Shown here piece by piece: positions 18,410-27,191 of a stretch of 64,000 nucleotides of DNA (positions are counted from its first letter, which is position 1; every line of letters begins with the position of its first letter). The notes under the pieces are model-generated. The model saw nothing but the letters and a program-made list of their open reading frames with translations, made no database searches and was not told where the DNA came from. Both the position numbers and the translations under genes were made by a program. This stretch comes from an uncultured bacterium (GTDB taxonomy: Bacteria; Bacillota; Clostridia; TANB77; CAG-508), in assembly GCA_905215935.1 (NCBI GenBank), contig CAJMRY010000004.1:183669-247668 (forward strand), read 5' to 3'.

Positions 18410-19183
18410 ATGATTTTAAAAGATAAAACAATATTAATAATGGGACTTAGAAATAAATGGAGTATTGCTTATGGTGTAGCAAAATCAGCATATGAACAAG
18501 GTGCAAAACTTGCATTTACATATGTAGGAGAAGAAAATAAAGAAAAAATAGAAGAACTAATTTCTGAATTTGAAGGAGCAAAAGCTTATACATGTGATCA
18601 AGCATCTGAAGATGATGTAGTTAGAGAATCTTTAAACAAAGTAAAACAAGACTTTGGAAAAGTAGATGGTATATTACATGCAATAGCACATGCTAATACA
18701 GAAGATTTAAAAAATGATTTTATAAATACAAGTAAAGAAGGATTTACACATGCAAATGATGTTAGTGCATATTCTTTTGTAGCAATTGCTAGAATTGCAA
18801 AAGAAATTGATTTATTAAATGAAAATGCAAGTTTAGTATGTTTAACATATCATGGTTCTACTAAAGTATTACCAAACTATAATGTTATGGGTGTTGCAAA
18901 AGCAGCATTAGAATGTAGTACTAGATATTTAGCAGATAATTTAGGAAGAGAAGGAATCCGTGTAAATGCAGTTTCTGCAGGGCCAATTAAGACATTATCT
19001 GCTAAAGGTATTAAAGATTTTGGTTCAATACAAACAGTTGTAGAAGAAAAATCACCATTAAGAAGAAATGTTACAAAAGAAGAAGTTGGAAATGTTGCAA
19101 CATTCTTATTTAGTGATATGTCATCTGCAGTAACAGGTCAAGTGCTTTATGCTGATAGTGGATATTCAATAATGGGAATTTAA
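18410..19183 (+). CDS. fabI: Enoyl-ACP reductase (FabI type)
   Basis: A 257-residue short-chain dehydrogenase of the FabI class. It starts with MGLRNKWSIAYGVAKSA for NAD binding, has a Tyr-x6-Lys active site (TYHGSTKVLPNYNVMGVAKAALE, about residues 145-167), and ends with VTGQVLYADSGYSIMG. It performs the last reduction of the fatty-acid elongation cycle. AGGAGG lies 6 bases before the start. No frame break. Confidence 0.92.
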   Translation: MILKDKTILIMGLRNKWSIAYGVAKSAYEQGAKLAFTYVGEENKEKIEELISEFEGAKAYTCDQASEDDVVRESLNKVKQDFGKVDGILHAIAHANTEDLKNDFINTSKEGFTHANDVSAYSFVAIARIAKEIDLLNENASLVCLTYHGSTKVLPNYNVMGVAKAALECSTRYLADNLGREGIRVNAVSAGPIKTLSAKGIKDFGSIQTVVEEKSPLRRNVTKEEVGNVATFLFSDMSSAVTGQVLYADSGYSIMGI

Positions 19184-19216
19184 TTTTTATAATTAGTTAT
19201 ACAGAAAAAGTTAATG

Positions 19217-19280
19217 AGTTAGTGTAAAATATGTAGGAAATTTAAAATTTGGCTTAAACATATGTAACACTAACTTTTAT
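19217..19280 (+). terminator. Probable terminator after fabI
   Basis: A 9-bp stem, AGTTAGTGT (19217-19225) with ACACTAACT (19267-19275), followed by TTTATT. The loop is long (about 40 bases, with its own weak pairing). Confidence 0.5.
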
Positions 19281-19392
19281 TCTTAATTTAATAGATGCTT
19301 TATAATTGTAAGTAAGAAATTAATTTGATTTTGTACTGGATAAAAAATAGATACTAATATCTATAGAAATGATAGTGTTTGGGAGGAAAAAT

Positions 19393-19722
19393 ATGTATAA
19401 GAAAATATCAAAAAATGAAAAGATAACAAGAAATATTAGTGATGTACATTTTGCAGACAATTATTTAACTAAAGAAACTACAGAAAGTGTTAGTGTAGCA
19501 GTTACCAGATTAAGTGGAAAATTAGAATCTAGCAAGATTATAAATGAAAGAGTATATTATTTTATTAGTGCAGATGTTGATTTTATGATTGATGGGGAAA
19601 AAATTCATTGTGAAAGTGGAGATGTATTATATTTAGATAAAGATACTAACTACTCTGCTGAAGGAGATTTTGAAGCAGTCACTATCAATGTACCTGCTTT
19701 TGGAGTAATTAAAGATGATTAA
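19393..19722 (+). CDS. Cupin-domain protein
   Basis: A 109-residue protein; ATG 19393 is preferred over an upstream ATG because GGGAGG lies at 19381-19386. It shows a single small beta-barrel (cupin) pattern, with GEKIHCESGDVLYL typical of the second cupin motif. No enzyme activity can be assigned. It is probably co-transcribed with the TIM-barrel gene 53 bases downstream. Confidence 0.65.
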   Translation: MYKKISKNEKITRNISDVHFADNYLTKETTESVSVAVTRLSGKLESSKIINERVYYFISADVDFMIDGEKIHCESGDVLYLDKDTNYSAEGDFEAVTINVPAFGVIKDD

Positions 19723-19775
19723 ATTTTGTGATAGTTTATTAAAGCAAATAGTAATTAATTGAAAGGAGTATGAAA

Positions 19776-20558
19776 ATGCAGGAGATAAGGTTGTGTGATG
19801 ATGGAGATATAGAATATACTTCAAATTTATGTAGTAAAAATAATCTAGGAATAGAAATACAAGGCTTTTATAATCCATATATAGATAATAAAGAGGAATT
19901 ATTAAAAAAGTATAAAGAATTATTACCTACAATATCCAAAGGAAAATCATATCATGCGCCTTTTTGGGATTTGAATTTAGGAACTAAAATAATTGAATTA
20001 CAAGACGCAATGATGAAAATATATAATGAAGCATATTACATTGCTAAAGATTTGAATTGTACTGAGATGGTAATTCATAGTAATTATAAGCCAGGTACAG
20101 ATTGGTATAGTGGTTGGATAAATAGAGCCAAAAGTTTTTTAGAAAAGTTTTTGAGAGATAAAGATGATTCAATTATAATTTGCATAGAAAATCAATTTGA
20201 ATCAGATAGTGAATTATTTATAAATTTAATCGATGAAGTATATGATTCTAGAGTTAAAATATGTTTAGATATAGGACATGTAAATGCTAATTCTAATATG
20301 AGTGTAGAAGAATGGATAAAATCTTTGAATGATAGAATAGCATATTATCATTTACATAATAATCATGGTAAGCAGACTATTTTAGGATATAATAAAGATG
20401 ATGAACATTTAGGAATTGGTAATGGTAGTATTGATATAAGTAAAATATTGAAGCTAGCAGAAGAATATACTCCAAATGCTATATGGAATATAGAATGTAA
20501 GGTTAAATATTTAGAAGAGTCTATAGAAATATTAAAAGAACTTAAATATATAGTTTAA
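19776..20558 (+). CDS. Xylose-isomerase-like TIM-barrel protein
   Basis: A 260-residue protein; ATG 19776 is used because AAGGAG (19763-19768) lies too close to the upstream ATG at 19770. The pattern HAPFWDLN, EMVIHSNY, ICIENQF, CLDIGHVNA, YHLHNNHG and NIECK matches the AP-endonuclease-2/xylose-isomerase-like fold, with metal-binding His, Glu and Asp residues in the right order. It may act on a sugar or be an endonuclease-IV-like enzyme; sequence alone does not decide. Confidence 0.75.
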   Translation: MQEIRLCDDGDIEYTSNLCSKNNLGIEIQGFYNPYIDNKEELLKKYKELLPTISKGKSYHAPFWDLNLGTKIIELQDAMMKIYNEAYYIAKDLNCTEMVIHSNYKPGTDWYSGWINRAKSFLEKFLRDKDDSIIICIENQFESDSELFINLIDEVYDSRVKICLDIGHVNANSNMSVEEWIKSLNDRIAYYHLHNNHGKQTILGYNKDDEHLGIGNGSIDISKILKLAEEYTPNAIWNIECKVKYLEESIEILKELKYIV

Positions 20559-20893
20559 AATTCTAAATTTTATTATAGGAATAAATTACAATTTTCTTAA
20601 GGAAAAGATGTTCATTTAGGAAATTCCAAGTATTTGTAACAAATGAAAAAATCAGAAACATAGCAAAATTATAAAAAGCTATGTTTTTTAATTTGATAAT
20701 AAATAATATATAGAATTAATTAAAAAAGTCTACTGATATTGAAAATGCATAAAGTATACTGTAAAATATTATTAGTCAATTAAGTAGCAAAGAAAATAAT
20801 ATAAGAAAAGTGAAAAAATATATAAACTAGTTGATAATAATATAGAATAATATTTTTTATGCTAGTTAATATCAGAAAGGAATGAAATAAAAA
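20559..20893. other. Non-coding gap of 335 bases
   Basis: A very AT-rich stretch between the TIM-barrel gene and trmB. I see one terminator (20657-20690) and no convincing ORF, RNA gene or repeat in the rest. Confidence 0.5.
20657..20690 (+). terminator. Intrinsic terminator
   Basis: An 8-bp stem, AACATAGC (20657-20664) with GCTATGTT (20678-20685), followed by a T run. Confidence 0.75.
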
Positions 20894-21559
20894 ATGAGAA
20901 TAAGATTTAAACCATGGGCTAGACCAGAATTAGAAGCAAGTAAATTTTATATAGATAATCCAGAAGACTATAAAGGGAAATGGAAGGAAGTTTTTAAAAA
21001 TGATAATCCAATTCGTCTAGAACTTGGATGTGGTAAAGGAAGCTTTATGGCAAATTTGGCTGTAAAAAATCCAGATGTAAATTATATTGCTATAGATGTA
21101 GTTGATGCAATGCTAGGGCTTGCTAAAAGAAATATAGAAGAAAAGTATAAAGAAGAAAAAAAGGAAGTTAATAATGTTTATTTAACAAGATTTGACATTG
21201 AAAGAATATTATTAATAATGAATGAACAAGATAATATAGATAGAATATATATTAATTTTTGTAATCCATGGCCAAGAGGAAAACATAGAAAAAAGAGACT
21301 AACACATACAAGACAATTAGAAAAATATAAAACATTTTTAAAAGAAAATGGGCAAATATATTTTAAAACAGATGATGATGGATTGTTTACAGATTCTTTA
21401 GGATATCTTGAAGAATCTGGTTTTAAAATTATAAAAAAGACATATGATTTGGAAAATGAAGAAGATTTTTGGGATAATATTCAAACTGAACATGAAAAGA
21501 TGTTTATGGAACAGGGAATAAAAATTAAAGCTGTTATTGCACAAAAAATAAGTAAATAA
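20894..21559 (+). CDS. trmB: tRNA (guanine-N7)-methyltransferase
   Basis: A 221-residue protein. It starts MRIRFKPWARPELEAS, has the SAM motif LELGCGKGSFM (about residues 42-52), then INFCNPWPRGKHRKKRLTH, the signature loop of TrmB. It methylates G46 in the tRNA variable loop. AGAAAGGAA lies upstream. Single gene. Confidence 0.93.
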   Translation: MRIRFKPWARPELEASKFYIDNPEDYKGKWKEVFKNDNPIRLELGCGKGSFMANLAVKNPDVNYIAIDVVDAMLGLAKRNIEEKYKEEKKEVNNVYLTRFDIERILLIMNEQDNIDRIYINFCNPWPRGKHRKKRLTHTRQLEKYKTFLKENGQIYFKTDDDGLFTDSLGYLEESGFKIIKKTYDLENEEDFWDNIQTEHEKMFMEQGIKIKAVIAQKISK

Positions 21560-21642
21560 GTTTTAAATAAATTCAAAGATATATACTAATAATTGTGAAA
21601 TGAATTTTTAAAGATATTAAATATATGAAAGGAATAAAATAT

Positions 21643-22705
21643 ATGGAACAAATAAAAGAAATAATAGGCTTTTTTCAAAATATTGGGAAAAATCAAATAA
21701 TTGATATTCTAATAGCAATAGCAATTATCATATTATTTAGTATGGGAAGTTCAATTATATCATATTTAGTTGTAAAACTATTTAATTTAAAAGAAAAACA
21801 TAAGAATAAAATAAAGTTTAATCCTTGGTATAAGTTAATTAAAAGTATATTGCTTTGTTTAGGAATATATTTAGCAATTCTAATACTAGGTCTTCCAGAA
21901 GATATAAAAGGCTTAGTTATAAAAATTTTTAAAATCGCAGTTATAATAATAATATCAAGAACAGTTACAAATTTCTTTAATCCAAAAGAAAAGCTCTTTG
22001 TTAAATTAAAACAGAGTGATAGATTTTCTGGAGATCAGACATTAGTAAATTTTATAAGTAAAGTTGCTAAATGTATAATCTATATTATTGCTTCTTTTTT
22101 AGTTATAACAGAACTTGGATATGATTTAAGCGGACTAATTACAGGTTTGGGGCTACGGCGGAGTAATATTTGCACTTGCAGCACAAGATATAGCTAAAAA
22201 CCTTTTTGGAGGAGTAGCAATAATTACAGATAAGCCTTTTATTGTAGGGGATTATATTGAAACTGACAAATATCAAGGTACAGTAGAAGATATCACTTTT
22301 AGAAGTACTAGAATTAGAACAAATGAAAATACATTAGTTACAATACCTAATTCAACTCTTTCTAATGCAAGTATTACTAATTGGAGTAAGTTAGAAAAGA
22401 GAAGGTTTGATATTAATTTAAAGTTACCATTAGAAACTAGTTCAGAAAAAATTCAGGATATAATTTCCAAATTAGATATAGTTTTAAATTCTAATGAAGA
22501 TGTAGTAAGAGATTCAGTAAGAATTAATTTTAATAAAATAGATACTGATGGAATTAATATATGGATATATCTGTATACAACAAATACTATTTATGATGAT
22601 TATTTTAGATTTAAACAAGAGATTAATGATTGTGTATTGAAAGTATTGGAAGCAGAAAAAGTAAAACTTGCATATCCAGGAAGAAGAGTATATTTGAATG
22701 AGTAA
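21643..22705 (+). CDS. mscS: Small-conductance mechanosensitive channel, one +1 frameshift
   Basis: ATG 21643 (after GAAAGGA) is chosen over ATG 21625, which overlaps that site. The first frame gives 171 residues with membrane helices (about 18-44, 68-88, 92-112, 147-165), ending ITGLGL; then CGG at 22156. Dropping C22156 continues GGVIFALAAQDIAKNLFGG, the glycine/alanine-rich pore helix of MscS, then the beta domain (VGDYIETDKYQGTVEDI, TNENTLVTIPNS) to TAA 22703-22705. Joined length is about 353 residues, normal for the family. Without the shift the protein stops within the pore helix. The end overlaps cca by 8 bases. It opens on osmotic downshock. Confidence 0.85.
22156..22158 (+). other. 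In-frame CGG +1 frameshift site 6 (mscS)
   Basis: Context CTA CGG CGG AGT; correct reading is CTA, skip C, GGC GGA GTA. Two CGG triplets are in tandem; one skip makes both unreadable as CGG. Confidence 0.85.
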
Positions 22706-23956
22706 ATTAGAAGATTATGATATTAAAAAAATTGCTGAGGAAATTAAACAAAAAGGTGGAAGACTTTATTTAGTAGGAGGAGCTGTTCGTGACAAATTAT
22801 TAAATAAAGTAAATCATGATGAAGATTATTGTGTAGTTGGATTAGAATCAGATGAATTTGAAAGACTTTTTCCGAATGCTATAAAGAGAGGAAAGGATTT
22901 TGAAGTATTTGATTTATATGGAAAAGAATTTGCAATGGCGAGACTTGAACGAAAGGTAGCAAAAGGACATAAAGGATTTGAAATTATTTCTGGAAGAAAT
23001 GTTACTTTATTAGAGGATTTAAAAAGAAGAGATATTACAATAAATTCTATAGCTCAAGATGTGTTAACTAAAAAAATAATAGATCCTTTCAATCGGAAGA
23101 GAGGATTTAGAAAGAAAAGTTATAAAGGCAACTTCTAAAAGTTTTATAGAAGATCCATTAAGAGTATATAGAGTGGCAAGATTTGCAAGTAAATTACATT
23201 TTGAGATTGATGAAAATACAATAAATATTATGAAAGATTTAAAATCAGAACTTAAATATCTATCAGCAGAAAGAGTTTTTGATGAATTAAGAAAAGCATT
23301 AAGAACCAGTAAGCCATCAATATTTTTTGAAGTACTAAAAAAGGCAGATGTATTAGATGTGCATTTTAAAGAAATAGAAAAGTTAATTGGAGCAGAGCAA
23401 CCAGTAAAATATCATCCAGAAGGAGATAGCTATAATCATACTATGCTTGCTCTGGATATGAGTGCGAAACTTACAGAAAATGAAAAAATAAGATTTAGTG
23501 TATTAGTACATGATTTAGGAAAAGGTTTAACTAAAAAAGAGGAGTATCCACATCATATAGGACATGAAGAAAAAGGAATAACGCAAGTAGAAAACTTATG
23601 TAAAAGATTAAAAATACCGAATTCTTGGATGAAATGTGGAAAAACATCTTGCAAAGAGCATATGAGACGGCGGAATATTTTATAAAATGAAGGCAAGCAA
23701 GAAAGTTACATTTATAGAAAATGTTGCTAAAACAGAACTTGGATTAGATGGTTTAGAAATAGTAGTAGAATGTGATAGAAACTGTAGAGGAGACCAAAAA
23801 GAAAAAATAGAATTTGGAAAAATAGGTAAAGAAATGTTAAAAGAGATTGATGGAGAATATGTAAAAAATAAATACAATCTTTCTCCGGGACCTGAATTAA
23901 GAGATAAAATGCATCAAGAAAGAATTGAATGGATGAAAAAGAAATGTTTATTTTAG
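22698..23956 (+). CDS. cca: CCA-adding enzyme / poly(A) polymerase family, two +1 frameshifts
   Basis: ATG 22698 overlaps mscS. The first frame gives 132 residues: GGRLYLVGGAVRDKLL, then DEDYC where the family has its DxD metal site, and RRDITINSIA, ending DPFN before CGG 23094. Dropping C23094 continues GREDLERKVIKATSKSFIEDPLR, the classic continuation of this motif. The second segment has the RNA-binding helices and an HD domain (SVLVHDLGK) to CKEHMR before CGG 23668. Dropping that C continues GGIFYKMKASKKVTF to 23956. The total is about 418 residues. Each conserved block is intact across both joins. The enzyme repairs tRNA 3' ends and is normally essential or important for growth. Confidence 0.85.
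23094..23096 (+). other. In-frame CGG +1 frameshift site 7 (cca)
   Basis: Context AAT CGG AAG; correct reading is AAT, skip C, GGA AGA GAG GAT. The restored DPFNGREDL is the conserved family motif. Confidence 0.88.
23668..23670 (+). other. In-frame CGG +1 frameshift site 8 (cca)
   Basis: Context AGA CGG CGG AAT; correct reading is AGA, skip C, GGC GGA ATA TTT. This is a second tandem CGGCGG, as in mscS. Confidence 0.82.
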
Positions 23957-23999
23957 ATATATAAGATATGCAGAATAATAATGAAAAGAGGTAATAAAT

Positions 24000-24902
24000 A
24001 TGATAGTAGTAACTTCGGGTTCAAAATATATGGATATAGATGCATATGCATGTAGTATAGCATATGCGCAATTATTGAATTTATTAGGTATAAATGCAAA
24101 AGCTGTAAGTACAGCTAATTTGAATAATTCTATTACAAAATCATTAAGAAACTTAAATACGAAATTAGATAATTATCAAATTAAAGAAGATGATAAATAT
24201 GTAGTAGTGGATGTTTCGAATCCAGATTTTTTTGATAAATTTGTAAAACAAGAAAATATTATTAAAGTGATTGACCATCATGTAGGATTTGAACAATATT
24301 GGAACAATAAAATTATGGATAATGCTAATATAGAGTTTATAGGTGCTGCAGCAACATTAGTGTTTGAAGAATATGAAAAAAATAATATGCAAGATAAGAT
24401 GAATATTGATGTGGCAAAATTATTAATGGCAGCGATATTAGATAATACTTTAAATTTTACTGCAACAGTAACAAGTAATAGAGATAAAAAAGCTTACAAA
24501 AAGATGCAAGAAATAGCTGGTTGTAAAGATTTTGATAAATTATATTTTAATGAATGTCAATTACAAATAGAGGAAAATTTAGAAGATACAATAAAAAATG
24601 ATACTAAAACAGAAAAAGTAAGTGAAAATTTACCTAGAGTATTTGCACAGTTAACTGTTTGGAATAAAGATTTTTTATTAGTGAATATACACAAGATTAA
24701 GCAAATACTTGGAGATATAGATGATGAATGGATGTTGAATATAATTTGTTTGCAGGATAAAAGAAGCTATATTATAGCAGATAATAAAAATATACAAGTA
24801 AAATTACAAGATTTATTAGAATCTCAATTTGATAATTTAATAATGCCTCTTGAGAGCGTTATGTTAAGAAAAGAAATTATAAAGAAAGCAAAATCAATTT
24901 AA
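24000..24902 (+). CDS. DHH-family phosphoesterase
   Basis: A 300-residue protein with AAAGAGG upstream. The DHH-superfamily metal motifs are visible: DIDAYACS (about residues 13-20), VVVDVSNPD (about 69) and KVIDHHVG (about 92), the DHH signature. A C-terminal half resembles the substrate domain of manganese-dependent pyrophosphatase/exopolyphosphatase-like proteins. The reaction is probably cleavage of a phosphoanhydride or short nucleotide; I cannot say which. Confidence 0.8.
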   Translation: MIVVTSGSKYMDIDAYACSIAYAQLLNLLGINAKAVSTANLNNSITKSLRNLNTKLDNYQIKEDDKYVVVDVSNPDFFDKFVKQENIIKVIDHHVGFEQYWNNKIMDNANIEFIGAAATLVFEEYEKNNMQDKMNIDVAKLLMAAILDNTLNFTATVTSNRDKKAYKKMQEIAGCKDFDKLYFNECQLQIEENLEDTIKNDTKTEKVSENLPRVFAQLTVWNKDFLLVNIHKIKQILGDIDDEWMLNIICLQDKRSYIIADNKNIQVKLQDLLESQFDNLIMPLESVMLRKEIIKKAKSI

Positions 24903-25056
24903 ATATTAAATATGAATATAAATAATATAATCAAATATTTCAGAAGTCCATATGTTTACTCGAATTATACATATTGCATAGGAAGTCTAGTTAAATAAGA
25001 AATGTAAGATACCTTTAAAATTAATGATTATAATTTTTGTATTTTGAAGTTAATTA

Positions 25057-25096
25057 AAGTGCACATGTTTTGACTATAGGATGTGCACTTTTTTGC
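25057..25096 (+). terminator. Intrinsic terminator upstream of splB
   Basis: A 10-bp perfect stem, AAGTGCACAT (25057-25066) with ATGTGCACTT (25081-25090), then TTTT. The rest of the 25-kb gap (24903-25156) shows no gene. Confidence 0.8.
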
Positions 25097-25156
25097 AATT
25101 TATATATGTATTTTTTTTATATAAAAGGTAAAAATACTTTTATGGAGGATAAATTA

Positions 25157-26162
25157 ATGTTTTTACCAAGAGAAATATTTTATGAAAAAGATGCATGGAA
25201 TTATGAATTAGGGAAAAGATTATTATCTGAATACCAAGAAAAAGGTATACAGTTAAAGGAAATTGAAAATCACAATAATATAGAAGAAATGAGAAAAAAG
25301 GAAAATTCTGAGTTTTGTAATATGAAGAAAAATTTGATTATTGGAATAAGAAAAACACATAAATTTGTAGAAAATCATAAAGTATCAGACTATTTAGTTC
25401 CATATACATCATCTCGGATGTATTGCTATGTGTTTATATTGTTATTTAGTTTGTAATTTTAATAAATGTTCATATTTAAGATTATTTGTAAATAGGAAAG
25501 AGATGCTGGATAAAATTATTAAAGTAGCCAATAAATCGGATAAAAATCTTACATTTGAAATAGGTAGTAATAGTGATTTGATATTAGAAAATACAATTAC
25601 AAATAATCTTGTTTGGACAATTGAAAATTTTAGAAAATCGCCTAAGGGAATGCTTACATTTCCTACAAAATTTGATATGGTAGATCCAATTTTACCATTA
25701 AATCATGATGGTAAAATAATAGTAAGAATGAGTGTAAATCCACAAGATATTATAAAACAAATTGAAATAGGTACATCACCACTAAAAAATAGAGTGAAAG
25801 CAATTAATAAGCTAAAACAAGCTGGATATAAAGTTGGAATATTAATAGCACCAGTAATTTTGGTGGATAATTGGAGAAATTTATATGAAGAGCTTATAAA
25901 GTACTTAGATGAAAATTTAAGTATTGAAGTAAAAAAAGATGTATTTTTCGAAATCATTTTTATGACATATAGTTATGTTCATAGAATGATAAATAATGAT
26001 GCTTTTCCAGATAGAATCAATTTATATAATCAAGATATTATGACAGTAAGAGGAAGAGGAAAATATATGTATAAAAAGGAAGTTAAAGAAGAAGGAGAAG
26101 TGTTTTTTAGAGATAAATTAAAAAGATATTTTCCAAGTAATGAGATTTTGTATATTGTTTAG
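25157..26162 (+). CDS. splB: Spore photoproduct lyase, one +1 frameshift
   Basis: ATG 25157 (MFLPREIFYE) follows GGAGG at 25145-25149. The first frame gives 86 residues ending VPYTSS, then CGG 25415. Dropping C25415 continues GCIAMCLYCYL: the Gly and the C-x3-C-x2-C radical-SAM cluster come from the shifted frame. The second part runs to 26162 with MSVNPQDIIKQIE and PVILVDNW. Joined length is about 334 residues, normal for SplB, which repairs the UV spore photoproduct in germinating spores. Without the shift no iron-sulfur site is made. The gene implies descent from a spore former. Confidence 0.87.
25415..25417 (+). other. In-frame CGG +1 frameshift site 9 (splB)
   Basis: Context TCT CGG ATG; correct reading is TCT, skip C, GGA TGT ATT GCT ATG TGT. 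The next residue after the regained Gly is the first cluster cysteine. Confidence 0.88.
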
Positions 26163-26202
26163 AATTTATTTCCCACAATAATGTTTTTTGTGGGATCTTC
26201 TT

Positions 26203-26256
26203 GCATTATAGTTTACTTAACTTTATTAAGTAAATATTTATATGTAAGTATAATGC
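26203..26256. repeat. Imperfect inverted repeat after splB
   Basis: GCATTATA (26203-26210) pairs with TATAATGC (26249-26256), with inner pairing of TTTACTTAA and TTAAGTAAA. A shorter hairpin TCCCACA/TGTGGGA (26171-26195) precedes it and may end splB transcription. No ORF lies here. Confidence 0.4.
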
Positions 26257-26419
26257 AGGGAGCAAAATCATTTTCTTGTATGTTTAAATATAAAATAGCA
26301 AAATTTTAAGTTTTAGTTTGTAATTAAAAAGATATCTATTTTAGCTATAACAAACTAAATGAATAGATAATAGGTTTTAATCATATATATAATATAAAAT
26401 AGCAAAAAGGATTTGATTT

Positions 26420-27095
26420 ATGAAAGTGAGAAAATGTTTAATAAGTATAACAATAATATTAGTAGTTATAGTATCGATACAAATAATATATAATAATGTT
26501 ATTGCAAAAAATAAAGATACATATAAAATTTTGGTAGATGTAGAATCATCTAGGTTATATTTATTTAAAAATGATATTTTAGAAAAAGAATATAAATGTG
26601 CAGGAGGTAAGCCAACTACACCATCTCCAATAGGAACGTGGACCATAATTTCAAAAGGAAAATGGGGAGAAGGATTTGGAGGAAGCTGGATGCGGGTTTG
26701 ATTGTCCATGGGGGCAATTTGGAATTCATGGAACTACAGAAATTTATTCTGTGGGATGGAGTAGTTCTCATGGTTGTATAAGGATGAATAATGATGAAGT
26801 TGCAGAACTATATAAAATTATACCAATTGGAACAAAGGTTACTATTGTAGATGGCATATATGGAGCTTTTGGAAAAGGTTTTCGAAATTTAAAATCTGGT
26901 ATGTATGGTTCTGATGTTATGGAAATTCAAAAGAAGTTAAAAGAGCTTGGATTTTTTTATGGAACTCCAAATGGGAAGTTTGGTTCGGAGACAGAGGAGG
27001 CTGTGAAAAAATATTGCAGAGAAAATAATTTGTATGTAAGAAAGACGATTGATATTGACTTACAAAAACATATGGGGTTTGAGTTGATAGATTGA
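26420..27095 (+). CDS. L,D-transpeptidase with peptidoglycan-binding domain, one +1 frameshift
   Basis: AAAGGATTT precedes ATG 26420. The first frame gives 91 residues: an N-terminal membrane anchor (about 8-25), the start of a YkuD domain (ILVDVESSRLYLFKN), then GGSWM and CGG 26693. Dropping C26693 continues GFDCPWGQFGIHGT and SSHGCIRMNN, which holds the catalytic Cys. A C-terminal peptidoglycan_binding_1 repeat follows (SDVMEIQKKLKELGF). Joined length is about 224 residues. It cross-links or attaches peptides in the cell wall. Without the shift the protein ends two codons on at TGA, before the catalytic residues. Confidence 0.86.
26693..26695 (+). other. In-frame CGG +1 frameshift site 10 (L,D-transpeptidase)
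   Basis: Context ATG CGG GTT TGA; correct reading is ATG, skip C, GGG TTT GAT TGT CCA. WMG-x-x-x-PWG is the usual YkuD sequence here. Confidence 0.87.
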
Positions 27096-27129
27096 AATTA
27101 ATAAATGTATATAGACCAGACTATTTTTA

Positions 27130-27158
27130 TTGATAAGACTAGAAAAAAGTGTTATAAT
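27130..27158 (+). promoter_or_regulatory. Promoter of the interrupted mtaB
   Basis: TTGATA (27130-27135), a 17-base spacer and consensus TATAAT (27153-27158), 33 bases before the mtaB start. Confidence 0.65.
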
Positions 27159-27191
27159 ATTTTAGTATAAAATTAGAAAGAGAGTAAAAAA

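Noticed and set aside
6168..26695. Random sequencing errors or pseudogenes as the cause of the ten breaks
   Set aside because: All ten are the same change (a C before GG, in frame as CGG), none is at a homopolymer, both strands are affected according to coding direction, and the prophage on the same contig is clean. A systematic artefact is still possible and needs raw reads, but random error or decay does not fit.
6168..26695. CGG reassigned to another amino acid or to stop
   Set aside because: Reassignment would keep the frame. Here the conserved protein continues in the +1 frame after every site.
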